This document shows positions 31,357 through 40,347 of a stretch of 64,000 nt of DNA, one piece after another. Source of the stretch: Prorocentrum cordatum (lineage: Eukaryota; Sar; Dinophyceae; Prorocentrales; Prorocentraceae). Numbering within the stretch: position 1 is the first letter of the stretch; each line of letters opens with the position of its first letter. The stretch lies in the NCBI GenBank assembly GCA_963575745.1, contig CAUYUJ010014362.1, positions 347,922 to 411,921 of the forward strand, in the 5' to 3' direction. The notes beneath the pieces are model-generated. The model saw nothing but the letters and a program-made list of their open reading frames with translations, did not search any database and was not told where the DNA came from. A program made the translations under genes and the position numbers.

Positions 31357-34300
31357 TACAGAGTCCAGGTGTCATGAGAGCAATAGCACTCGTGGCCATA
31401 CTGCATCTGAAACATCATCTCGGGCAGCTTCTTCAGGAGCGACCGGTGCGAGCTGGTCGTGAGCTTGATGACAGTTCGCCTGGCAGAGTCGAGCACTCCG
31501 CCCCAGCCGCTGCGACGAGCGGCAGCAGCGGCCCGGGCCCCATCGACGTCCTCCTCGCCCTCCGCCTCCGCCGCCTCATCCGCCTCCCGTTCGGCCTTCT
31601 GCTGGAGTCGAAGCCACTCCAACCCGGTGCTCTGCGCGTGCAGCACTCCGAGGTCCCCCGCGATCGGCCCCGCCTTGGTCGTGTAGTCCGTCTGGTAGTG
31701 GGCCATATTGATGGCATCCATGAAAACGGCCTCCAGCGAGTGCAGCACGTGCTCTTGCAGGCTGCCGGGCGGACCGCTGCCGCTCGCGCCAGCAGCTGCG
31801 GCGGCGGCTGGCGACGAGGGCGCGCTCGATGCAGGCCTGCCAGACGCCGCCGCGTTCGACGCGGCGCGGCCTGGCGCCCGCGACTTCGGCTCTCTCTGGA
31901 CGGCTGCCTCCGACAACTCGCGCTCCGCGCGCCGGTCGCTGTAGTAGCCCAAGCCCTGCTTCCCCTTCTTGAACACGAACCCGGGCCGGCTGCCTTCGTA
32001 ACACGCAGCCGCGCAGAACCTCGCGGTGTCCTCGCCACGTGGCTCTGCTAGCCCGACTGCCTGCTCGACGCCGCGCTGTTCCGGCGTCGGCGGAGGCGGC
32101 GGACGCAGGTCATGCGCATCGGCCAGATCGCACTCGCACGGATCTTCATCGCCCCCACCCATGTCCCAGATCTCCGCGTCGGGATCGTCCATCGTGGTCG
32201 GCGCCCCGCCGAGCAAGCCTCCTCCCCTGGGCAGGCCGAGGCGGCGGGCCACGGGCAGGCGCCCCCCCCCCGCCGCAGCCGCGCGCGCCGCCCTCTGGCC
32301 CGCCCCGCCCCCGCCCTGCGTTGCGGCCGACACCCCCGAACCCGTGGAACCTCCGCTCTGCCCGGTGCCCTCGTCGCCACCGGCGCCGCCAGTCTCGACG
32401 CCAGCCAGCGCTTCCGACGCGTCGGCGACCAGCTCGGCGAACGCAACCAGCTCCGGAGGCGGCGGCACGACCGGGTCGCCGTCGCGCGAACCCCCGACGC
32501 TGGCGTCGCCAGGCAGGTCGAGCACCACGCGGTCCAGACACTGGACGTCCAGGTTGCTCCGCAGACACACATGGCCCACAGGGTTCGTGCTCCCATGGCA
32601 CGGGTGGTACCGCACCACGTCGACGCGACCAGCTCTGCCGTACCGGTTGCAGCGGTGCGGCCACGGGCCGTACGTGCACTGTTCGTCGAGGACCAGGCGT
32701 TCGCCCGGCGGGTTCCGCTGGTCCTCCTGCGGTGGGCCGTACTCGATCCGCGCCCCATCGGGCAAGACCAAGTCCTTTCCTTTGCGCAAGCGCCGCCAGA
32801 CGAAGGAGGCGGCCGGAAGCTTCCTGGACGGGTGGCTGTAGACCGCAGTCTCGTACTCGTGGTAGAAGCCGAGCCGGCACACCTTGCAGTGCTGAGGCAC
32901 GTCGTCATTCGTCTTGTGCTTCCAGCAAGTGGGACCGCACCTGTGAAGGTGGCTCCGGATGATACACTTGCGTGCGTCCCGCGCGAAGCAGCGCGCCCAG
33001 GTGTGCGCCTCCTCCCTCGAGCCCTCCGCAAAGTGCATCGCCGCGGTGCCGTCCGCGCGCACGCGGTACGCAGGCTTGCGGCGGTACTGCGGCTGCAGCG
33101 TCGCGTGCGCACCCGTGAGAGGCTCGCCAAATACCGCTGGGTACTGTGCCCGCTGCTCATGGGGATCGGGCTCTGGATCTGCCAGCGGCGCAAACGGGCG
33201 CTGCCGGAGCGGACCCTCTATTGCGGGCTGTTGCTGCTGCAGCGTCGCCCGCTCCTCCACGAGATCGACGTTCATCATGGCCGCAACCTGATTCCGCAGC
33301 TCTTCTGTGGACAATTTGTTGTCAGCACGGACGGAGCGACGGCCCTCTTCGCACGCCGTCTTGCAAAACTTCCCGAGCTGACGACGCGAGGCGCCAGCGA
33401 TGGTATTGTGCTTCAATTGGAGGTCGCTCTCCTCTCGCTTCCCGTCCGCGAACGCGAGTCGTCGATCCCGCGGGCCGAGCGGAAGCGGCGGCAGCCGGTC
33501 CGGCCCGTCCAAGCCCAGCTGCCGGCCCACCTCCTCCGCCGCGTCGAACTGCACGCTGCCGACCGTGGCGAGCACGGCCTCCCTCCACTTCCTCAAACGC
33601 TCCTCGAGGCCTTCGACGTCCCCCGCGCGCAGCCTCGCGAGGAACGCGCCAGTCATCGGGTGCAGGCGCCACAGGTGGATGTGCGGATGGATACCGCTGC
33701 GCCCCTGCGACTCCACGGGTCCGAAGAACGCGCGGACGAGCCCGAACGCTCCACACGCCCCCGTGGCGGCCACGCCGTCGGAAACGCCCGTGGCCCCGCG
33801 CTGCGGCGTGACGCCGACGACATGCTCCAGGAACAGTTCCAGCATGAGGTTCGTGACCATGGCATGCGACACCGAGTCAGCGGCCACCCGCCGCAGCATG
33901 TCCCGCGTCGAAGGCATCACGGGAGCAGTCTCCTCCAGCAGCCGCCATTGCTGCACGGAGGCGCCCTCGTACATCAGGGACACCATCAGGTTCCGAGTGT
34001 CCGCGATGTTCGGCGTCGTGAACACCAGGGGCGGACCGAAGAGCCGGGTGTAGCTGGTACTGATGTGCCGCAGCGTGGTCCGGTGCGCGTCGGAGCCGAC
34101 AACATCACGGTTGCTGAGCAGCATGCTGCGCAGCGCGCTCTTGACGTTCCGGGGCACGCCCTCGTGGCCCAGGGCCTCCTTGATGCCCGCCCCCCTGCCG
34201 AGCACGGCCACGACCTGCGCCAGCTCCTCTGGCGTCAGTGCGGCGAGGTCCGCGATGTACTCCCCCAGGCGCTGCTTGCGCACGAATAACCTGGCCGACT

Positions 34301-35000
34301 GAATGATAGCCTTCCTGCGCCAGAGGCAATACTGGGCCGTGAGCAGGTCAGCGTGGCGACGCCAGCGCGGCACGGGCGAGTCAGACGCGGCGGGCGCCCA
34401 CGCGGCGTCGGGCGCGGGCGCCCGCGCAGCGTCGGGTGCCGAGACGTCGTCGGCGACCTCGTACTCGAGCTCCTCGCGAGCCATGAGGCACCTGCACCAC
34501 TCGTCGTACGTCAACTTCGCCTCCCTCTCGAGTCCGAAGACGCCGTCGCAGCACGGAAACGCGACGGGGTCGAAAGCACTCCAGAAACCGGGGGAGAACA
34601 TGCTGACAGGCTCGGTTCCAGTGGGCACGACGACCCGGACCGCACGCCTCGCCGCCCCGCCCTCAGCGCCCCCGTCCGGCGCGCCGCCGCCGCCGCCGCC
34701 ACCGGCCGCGCTCTTCCCGGCAACTCCCGGAGGAGGCCGCGTGGCCTGAATATTCTGCTCCGTCTGCTCCAGCTTCTTCGTGAGTGCCTCCTTCTTGCAG
34801 TTGGTGAGCAACTTCGCAGCCTTGTGGGCCTCTTTCGCAGCCTCCGCCAAGCGCCGGTCGGAATCTCGGTCCTGGAAATTCTCCATGCCGTCGCACTGCC
34901 GCGTTAGTGCCTCCGCACGCTGCTTCTCGCGCACAATCACCTCCGCCCTCTGGAGGCTGAGGTGCACGTTCTGCCACTGCTTGTCCAGATCGGCCAGCAT
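30804..35000 (-). CDS. Helitron Rep (HUH endonuclease) region
   Basis: 1398 codons. The N-terminus is coiled-coil-like (residues 1-100, rich in Gln, Arg and Lys). LMLELFLEHVVGVTPQ followed by GACGAFGLVRAFFGPVESQG and HPHIHLWRLHP (about residue 430-455) matches the Helitron-like N region, with HPHIH as the HUH metal-binding motif. RSHLHRCGPTCWKHK near 690 and CKVCRLGFYHEYE resemble the Cys/His segment of this family, and STNPVGHVCLRSNLDVQ near 830 matches the NP...R.N.DIQ segment. A catalytic tyrosine pair cannot be assigned with certainty; YGHECYC...LYCKG near 1200 is a candidate. The ORF is in the same frame as the upstream 858-codon ORF, separated only by a UAG at 35139-35141 and 46 open codons, so the Met at 35000 may not be the true start. 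Confidence 0.75.
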   Translation of the reverse strand: MLADLDKQWQNVHLSLQRAEVIVREKQRAEALTRQCDGMENFQDRDSDRRLAEAAKEAHKAAKLLTNCKKEALTKKLEQTEQNIQATRPPPGVAGKSAAGGGGGGGAPDGGAEGGAARRAVRVVVPTGTEPVSMFSPGFWSAFDPVAFPCCDGVFGLEREAKLTYDEWCRCLMAREELEYEVADDVSAPDAARAPAPDAAWAPAASDSPVPRWRRHADLLTAQYCLWRRKAIIQSARLFVRKQRLGEYIADLAALTPEELAQVVAVLGRGAGIKEALGHEGVPRNVKSALRSMLLSNRDVVGSDAHRTTLRHISTSYTRLFGPPLVFTTPNIADTRNLMVSLMYEGASVQQWRLLEETAPVMPSTRDMLRRVAADSVSHAMVTNLMLELFLEHVVGVTPQRGATGVSDGVAATGACGAFGLVRAFFGPVESQGRSGIHPHIHLWRLHPMTGAFLARLRAGDVEGLEERLRKWREAVLATVGSVQFDAAEEVGRQLGLDGPDRLPPLPLGPRDRRLAFADGKREESDLQLKHNTIAGASRRQLGKFCKTACEEGRRSVRADNKLSTEELRNQVAAMMNVDLVEERATLQQQQPAIEGPLRQRPFAPLADPEPDPHEQRAQYPAVFGEPLTGAHATLQPQYRRKPAYRVRADGTAAMHFAEGSREEAHTWARCFARDARKCIIRSHLHRCGPTCWKHKTNDDVPQHCKVCRLGFYHEYETAVYSHPSRKLPAASFVWRRLRKGKDLVLPDGARIEYGPPQEDQRNPPGERLVLDEQCTYGPWPHRCNRYGRAGRVDVVRYHPCHGSTNPVGHVCLRSNLDVQCLDRVVLDLPGDASVGGSRDGDPVVPPPPELVAFAELVADASEALAGVETGGAGGDEGTGQSGGSTGSGVSAATQGGGGAGQRAARAAAAGGGRLPVARRLGLPRGGGLLGGAPTTMDDPDAEIWDMGGGDEDPCECDLADAHDLRPPPPPTPEQRGVEQAVGLAEPRGEDTARFCAAACYEGSRPGFVFKKGKQGLGYYSDRRAERELSEAAVQREPKSRAPGRAASNAAASGRPASSAPSSPAAAAAAGASGSGPPGSLQEHVLHSLEAVFMDAINMAHYQTDYTTKAGPIAGDLGVLHAQSTGLEWLRLQQKAEREADEAAEAEGEEDVDGARAAAAARRSGWGGVLDSARRTVIKLTTSSHRSLLKKLPEMMFQMQYGHECYCSHDTWTLYCKGIVALAFQASSAVHQKMDDFWTDPRADHIEVDQPAAGEEDGEGGGGIMDALGDGRAALHAEVVDGVVGEGAAAGAAGGGKPEQEQQQAVAYKARLDHDMKMDWLHRGDREPLKSMGMYHYAMYVYTAQANPLHFDPQDFETYAFADTHPTAAFRVQRLRVGAPFRVPKFFGFTMPSKERQR

Positions 35001-35138
35001 GTCGGAGTCCGCGACTGCGGCGCAGTACTCGCCCTCTTCGACACCCTCGCCGCCCCCTCCCTCACCAGCCTTGCCCTCGTCGCCCTCTGAGTCCTCCCCG
35101 CCAGCGCCCGCAGCGTCCTCACCGGTGGGGTCCCCGCC

Positions 35139-37715
35139 CTAGCCCCCTGCCTCGCCCCCGCCGTCAGCCGCCGCGTTCGCTTCGCCCTCCGCGCTCGCAG
35201 CGCCTGCACTCGTCCGCTTTGGCGGGGCCGAGCCCGCGCCGGGCTGCACGGCATCGGCCGGGCCCTCCTGGCGAGCGTCGCCGCCCTTACCCCCCACGGC
35301 CACGCACGCCGCGAGACAGCGAGGCAGGCCCAGGAGCGAGGAGCCGTCGCCATCGCCGTCGCCCCCGGGGTCCGCAAAGTTTCGCGCGGCCTCTTCGTCC
35401 CACCGCACCGCGGCGTACTGCTCGTTCGTGTCGCGAAGGTACTCGTAAGCGCGCCTGAAATCGGCGAGGGGCACGCCGAGCTCCTCCAATAGCGCCTTCT
35501 GCAGGGTGGCGGGGTCGGACACCGCGAAGACAATCTGCACAAACTCGACGAGGTCGCTCTCCCGCGGCGGCAGCGACAGCACCTGCCGACCGCCGTCCGC
35601 CTGCGGGAACGCCACGAAGTTCCCCACGTACGCCTTGATCTTCTGGTCGATTGGAGCCCACTCGCCAGAATCGGCCTTGCAGTTGAACCGCCGCACGATG
35701 CCCCGCGCGATGGGCAGCAGAAGCTTCGCGCCCAGCGTGAGATTCCGCAGCGGCAGTGGCAGCCGCCCGATCCAGAGGTCGTTGGCCAGCGCGCAGGTCG
35801 GCATCGTGGGCAACCTCTTGGTGAGCGCGCCGTGACACCCTGCACAGATGGGCACCTTCTGCTTCGCGTCGGCCACGAGCACTCCGTCTGACTGGCGCCT
35901 GTCAATCGTGAAGCACTTCTTGTGCAAGAGCCACAGCTTCCCGTCTGGGCCAGGGTCGCGCACTGCGGACGCCTCCAGCTCCTCGAGGGGGATGCCGCCC
36001 GGGCGCTCGACGCCGTCGGGGCCCTCGCGCACGAAGCGCCACCGGGCGTGGTACCGCGCCGGGTCCAGCAGCGCGTGGGCGCGCTGCCGCTGCGTCAGGC
36101 GCATGGCCTGAGCCTGCGCGCCTGCGGCCTCGGATGCCTCTCCCCTCGCCGCCTCGAGCTCGGCGCGCGCGGGCCGCTTCGGCACCTCGTCGCAGAGCAG
36201 CGAACGCTCCCCGGCGCCGTCCGGCTGCTGCCAGAAGTGCACGCGCTGCAGCTCCGCCCAGTGGAGACGAGCGCAGACGCAGCAGGCGACCCTCGAGCGC
36301 ACGGCGCGGCGACTCTGCCCGGGCTCGGGCCCCTCGGCGTCCGACGCCGCCGGAGCAGCGCCCAGCGCGTCCAAGTCCACGGGCGGCATGTCCACGCCCG
36401 CGGGCGGCACGGCCCCGTCCGCGCCTGGCAGCTTCCACCAGGCGCGCGGCGCGTCCGGCGCGGCAGCGGCGGCGGCGGCGCCCCCCGAGACGTCGGCGGG
36501 CGCTGCGCAGGCCGGCCAGTCGTGAGACCCCGTGACGAGGTGCTCAGAGAAGGCCTCCACGCACTGCCGCCACTCCTGGGGCCTCACGGGCCGCACGTCT
36601 CCGTCCTTCTCCGGCCACTGCTCGGCCAGGTAGAACAGGCGCTTCCTGTACTCCGGCCACCCGTGGTGTTTTTTTTGCACGTGCGTCATGAAGCCGGCAT
36701 GCGTGGCGAAGTTCTGGTCGCAAAGGCGGCACGGGAACGGCGGGAGAGCCTCCGGGGCCTCGTTGAACGCCCGCAGAGGGTGGCGCTCGTCACGCGGCAG
36801 AGGCACATACTTCGGCTGGAGCCTGGGCACGCGCGCCTTGCGAGCGGCAGCGATGGCCGGGGTAGGCACGGGCGGGGCGCCGCCGGCCTGCGTCTCGCGC
36901 AACCGCGCCTCCTTCACGGCCAAGCCGTACCGTTCCGGACACTCGCGCGTCAGGGAGCTGTGGCGCTTGTCCGGGTCCCACAGCCCGAAGGGTCGCTGCT
37001 CGGGACTGCCGTGGCTCCCACAGAACACTCCCTGACGCTTGCACGGGTTCCTGCTGCACTGCCAGAGAACGCATCCTCCCTTGTACGGGCGCCAGACGCG
37101 CGCGACGCACCTGCCCGCGGCGAGCGGCGCAAGGTCCAGGAGCCAGGCGGGCAAGGTGCCCTCCTCGCTCACGTGAGGGTCATCCAGAGCCACGTTTACC
37201 TCCACGTCCCCTGCCCTCACTGTCTTCCCTGCGAGGCGCTCCTCCTCTTCCTTCCGCAGCCGCTCCTGCTGCAACCGCTCCTGGTCCCTTCTCGCCGTCC
37301 CGCGAGTCCGCGGCCCTGGCCCCTCGGGAGCTGGCCTCTTGGGTCCGCCGCCGAGCAGCCGACCCGCACCCCCGCCCGCGCCCCCCTCGCCGTCGCCGCC
37401 CGCGCCACCGTCGCCCGGCCCCTGCGCACCAGAGCCCGACCCCGACGCTGGTCCACCGCCCGCACCGCTGCCCGAAGAGGACCCGCCGCCGCCGCCGCCC
37501 CCGGAAGAGTCGTCGCCGCCGGCCCCTCCTCCCACCACCTCATCCCCGGCATGTCCGGTCCAACCAGATGCGCACGAATTCCTGCGAATACTTCTTCGCC
37601 ACCCTTGCAACACCCCGCGCGAGTTTCGCTTCCTTGAAATCGGGCTGCCCGCGCCGATCGGCGAACGCGTCCGGCCAGACACCGCCGTGACGGGCACGGA
37701 ACTGGTCGAGGGCAA
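35139..37715 (-). CDS. Helitron N-terminal protein: Cys/His module, C2H2 finger, DUF6570-like
   Basis: 858-codon frame; its genuine part begins near 37545, after a frameshift from the 935-codon ORF. Residues about 195-245 hold RCVARVW...WQCSRNPC...FCGSH, related to the module at the C-terminus of the USP ORF. A C2H2 finger C-RL-C...H-VQKK-H lies near 330-355. HKKCF...CAGCHGAL and PTCALANDLWIGRLPLPLRNLTLGAKLL (about 620-655) match DUF6570, the region that normally precedes Rep in Helitron proteins. The frame ends at UAG (35139-35141). Beyond it the same frame stays open into the Rep ORF with a Gly/Glu/Asp-rich stretch, so UAG is the only interruption. Long Gly and Ala runs are low complexity. 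Confidence 0.7.
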   Translation of the reverse strand: MPSTSSVPVTAVSGRTRSPIGAGSPISRKRNSRGVLQGWRRSIRRNSCASGWTGHAGDEVVGGGAGGDDSSGGGGGGGSSSGSGAGGGPASGSGSGAQGPGDGGAGGDGEGGAGGGAGRLLGGGPKRPAPEGPGPRTRGTARRDQERLQQERLRKEEEERLAGKTVRAGDVEVNVALDDPHVSEEGTLPAWLLDLAPLAAGRCVARVWRPYKGGCVLWQCSRNPCKRQGVFCGSHGSPEQRPFGLWDPDKRHSSLTRECPERYGLAVKEARLRETQAGGAPPVPTPAIAAARKARVPRLQPKYVPLPRDERHPLRAFNEAPEALPPFPCRLCDQNFATHAGFMTHVQKKHHGWPEYRKRLFYLAEQWPEKDGDVRPVRPQEWRQCVEAFSEHLVTGSHDWPACAAPADVSGGAAAAAAAPDAPRAWWKLPGADGAVPPAGVDMPPVDLDALGAAPAASDAEGPEPGQSRRAVRSRVACCVCARLHWAELQRVHFWQQPDGAGERSLLCDEVPKRPARAELEAARGEASEAAGAQAQAMRLTQRQRAHALLDPARYHARWRFVREGPDGVERPGGIPLEELEASAVRDPGPDGKLWLLHKKCFTIDRRQSDGVLVADAKQKVPICAGCHGALTKRLPTMPTCALANDLWIGRLPLPLRNLTLGAKLLLPIARGIVRRFNCKADSGEWAPIDQKIKAYVGNFVAFPQADGGRQVLSLPPRESDLVEFVQIVFAVSDPATLQKALLEELGVPLADFRRAYEYLRDTNEQYAAVRWDEEAARNFADPGGDGDGDGSSLLGLPRCLAACVAVGGKGGDARQEGPADAVQPGAGSAPPKRTSAGAASAEGEANAAADGGGEAGG

Positions 37716-40347
37716 TCAGAACGCCCTTGTCCGTCTCTGCAGCCGCGGCGCCCTTCTCCACCGCGGCGAGCAACGCGGGATCCCTCTCGAGCGCGGCGAG
37801 CAGGCGCTGCTGGTCCAGGTCCCAGTGCCCCGCGGCGAGGTTCCACGTGAAGCCCACGCCCGCCCGCTCCTGGCGCACGAAAGTCGCAACCTGCCGCGCC
37901 GCCTGAGGCGCCAGCTTGAGGAGCTGCTGCCACACGGGCCACTCGGGGATCGCCTGCGGCTTCAGGTCCGCCAAATACACGGGCGGGACAGCACAGGAGG
38001 CCTGCCGCGCGCACTCCCGGGCCTCCACCCTGCACATGATGTCGCGGTCGCCCTCGAGCTGCTGCAAGCGCGCGGCCAGGGCGCCACCCATGCGAGCGAC
38101 GCCGCCGCGCGCGCGGCACCAGGCCCGCAACAGCCAGAGCTCCGCGGACACGTCGCCCGGCTCGCCCGCATAGTAGCCGCGCCGCCCCTGGGGGAACGCG
38201 TCGGCGGCGAAGCCCGACTCCACGGCCTGAGAGAAGAACGCACCGCCATGGCCAGCCCACGATTTCGGGATACCGAAGGCGCGCGGCCACGGCGACAGCC
38301 TGCTCCCGTCGGGCCCCGCGCGCTGGTACCAGGGCTCCAGGGCGTGTCGCTGGTCGAGCTGCACGCTCGCTTCGCAAGTGTCCTGGCGGAAGCACTCGTC
38401 CTCCAGCAGGAGGCGACGGAACACAGCGAATCCGTTCTCCCCCCTCGCCGCGCACTGGGCCGCCCGCGCGCGCTTCCTGGCGCGGGCGCGCTCCGCCTCC
38501 ACCGCCTCGCGCTTCACCGCCTGGCTAGGCAGTTTCTTCGGCGCGAAATGCAACCTCTTACACGAACCATCAACCTCTCCGTCGGTCAGCTCCCGCGCGA
38601 AATCCTGCTGACACTTGTAGCACAGGAAATCGGAGGCCAGGCGCAGGAGCACGCCGCCGTGCACCGGGGCGCCAGCAGCGCCGTCCCGCCGCGCCTGCTC
38701 TGCGTACCGCGCCTGCCGCGTCGCCTCGCGCACCTCCCCCGGCCTCCAGACCTCTCCCTCGGCGGCGTCCAGCGACGGCAGCAGCGGCGCGCGGACCGGC
38801 CCGGGCTCGCCGTCGTCGCGGAGCGGCGCGCGCCAGCGCAGCGGCTCGGAGCGGCAGCAGACCCAGACCTCGCGCTCCACGCCCTCCTGCTCGAGCCGTT
38901 GGAGCAGGCGCTGCCACTGCTCCCTAGGCTCCCGCACGTCCGACTTGGGCACGGGCGCGCGGCGCAGCAGCTCGGGGTCGGCCTGGCGCAGGCGCCGGAT
39001 CGCCTGCGACCGCGCCACGTTGTCCTGCGCCGTGGCCGCGTCGAGTCCCAGGGCGACGACCCGCAGCCGCTCCAGCTCCGCCACCTGCCGCTGCAGCTCC
39101 GCGCCCGGGGCCTCCCCCGCGAAGAACCTGGGCGCGACGGGCACCGACGACAGCATGCAGGTCGCCAGCACGTACCGCACGAAATCCTTGTGCTCCTCGC
39201 CGATGCCCGCGGGCAGCTCCTCCTCGTCCGCCATGCCCTGCGGCTCTTCCTCCGCGTCCGCCACCGCTGCGTCTCCCTCCTCCTGCTCCCTCCGCTCGTC
39301 GGTCCTCTCCTGCTCCAGCTTTTCCTGCTCCTGCTCCTCCTCTTCCTGCTCCTCTTCCTCCTGCTCCTGTTCCTCCTCCTTCTCATCCTCCTCCCCGAGC
39401 GCCTCGTGGCGCGGCTCTTCGGCCGCCGGGGCAGCCATGGCTTCGCGGAAACGCCTGTCTTCGGCCAGGGCAGCGAAGACGTCGAGCCCGAGCGGGGCGC
39501 CCTGCAGCGCGTCCACGTACGACAACAGGGCGCCCACGAGCGCGGTCTTCACCCGCCGAGCGAGCGCCCTGTCTGCCCTCTGGAACCTAGCGAACATGTC
39601 CGGCGTGACCTCCGCGCGCCGCTCCTCCGCGAGGCAGTCGGCCGGGTCCTCCCCCTCCTCCTGCTCCTCCTCCTCCTCGCAGGCCTCCTCCTCCTCCGCC
39701 GCGCGCTGCAGCAGCTCCTGCCGCCGCGCCTCGAGCGCCCGCGCCTCCGCCTCCCTGCGCTCGGCATCGCGGCCCGCGGCGGCCGCCTGCGCGTACTTCT
39801 GCCGCAGCGCGTCGAAAGTCGCAGGCGCGTTGAACGACGCCGCGCGGCCCTTCCGCTCGTGGTTCGCGATGAAGTTCGCCAGCTTGCGCTCCTCGTCATC
39901 CTCCGCTTTCTCCACCGGCATCCTCTGGTTCTTCTCGCACCACGCCTCGAGCGCCTGGCCCTGGATGAGATCCGCGTCCAGCGCCGCCTCCAGCTGCGCG
40001 CGCCAGCCCTCGTCGAGGCCCTCGACGCCGCGCGCTCGGACGTGCTCCACCCAACGCGCGAGCAGATGCTCCCGCGGATCGTCGTCGTGACCGAAGCGCT
40101 GCGGCCCTCGCCCGTGCTTCTCCACGAACGCCTTCACCTCGAGCACGCGCTCCTGCGCCGTCCGCCGCTGCCACGCACGCCTGTCCACCAAACGATCGAA
40201 CCTCTCCTTGTTGTCATCATCCAGCTCGTGGTGGCCAGTGCAGACATTGTTGATCCAACGCGCGAGTTTTGCCTCCTCCTCGTCTTCTGCCCCTTGCTTC
40301 GGCAGCTCGTCGAGCACCTCCACGTGCTCCCCGATGCGGTCCAGCAT
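37540..40347 (-). CDS. Protein with helicase-associated-type repeats
   Basis: 935 codons. The N-terminal 190 residues and the last 60 contain repeats of the helicase-associated type: a hydrophobic helix, then H-G-x-x-P, then L-(A/G)-R-W-(V/I). Examples are VEVLDELPKQ...KLARWINNV, FVEKHGRGP...LLARWVEHV and FRARHGGVWP...KLARGVARV. Such repeats are thought to bind nucleic acid. The middle is highly charged (Glu runs near 330-350). A Cys pair (LCYKCQQDF near 590) and Trp-rich segments follow. At the end, frame continuity is lost near 37545, where the next ORF takes over. Upstream, the repeat series continues in another frame at 40217-41200. Confidence 0.6.
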   Translation of the reverse strand: MLDRIGEHVEVLDELPKQGAEDEEEAKLARWINNVCTGHHELDDDNKERFDRLVDRRAWQRRTAQERVLEVKAFVEKHGRGPQRFGHDDDPREHLLARWVEHVRARGVEGLDEGWRAQLEAALDADLIQGQALEAWCEKNQRMPVEKAEDDEERKLANFIANHERKGRAASFNAPATFDALRQKYAQAAAAGRDAERREAEARALEARRQELLQRAAEEEEACEEEEEQEEGEDPADCLAEERRAEVTPDMFARFQRADRALARRVKTALVGALLSYVDALQGAPLGLDVFAALAEDRRFREAMAAPAAEEPRHEALGEEDEKEEEQEQEEEEQEEEEQEQEKLEQERTDERREQEEGDAAVADAEEEPQGMADEEELPAGIGEEHKDFVRYVLATCMLSSVPVAPRFFAGEAPGAELQRQVAELERLRVVALGLDAATAQDNVARSQAIRRLRQADPELLRRAPVPKSDVREPREQWQRLLQRLEQEGVEREVWVCCRSEPLRWRAPLRDDGEPGPVRAPLLPSLDAAEGEVWRPGEVREATRQARYAEQARRDGAAGAPVHGGVLLRLASDFLCYKCQQDFARELTDGEVDGSCKRLHFAPKKLPSQAVKREAVEAERARARKRARAAQCAARGENGFAVFRRLLLEDECFRQDTCEASVQLDQRHALEPWYQRAGPDGSRLSPWPRAFGIPKSWAGHGGAFFSQAVESGFAADAFPQGRRGYYAGEPGDVSAELWLLRAWCRARGGVARMGGALAARLQQLEGDRDIMCRVEARECARQASCAVPPVYLADLKPQAIPEWPVWQQLLKLAPQAARQVATFVRQERAGVGFTWNLAAGHWDLDQQRLLAALERDPALLAAVEKGAAAAETDKGVLIALDQFRARHGGVWPDAFADRRGQPDFKEAKLARGVARVAKKYSQEFVRIWLDRTCRG

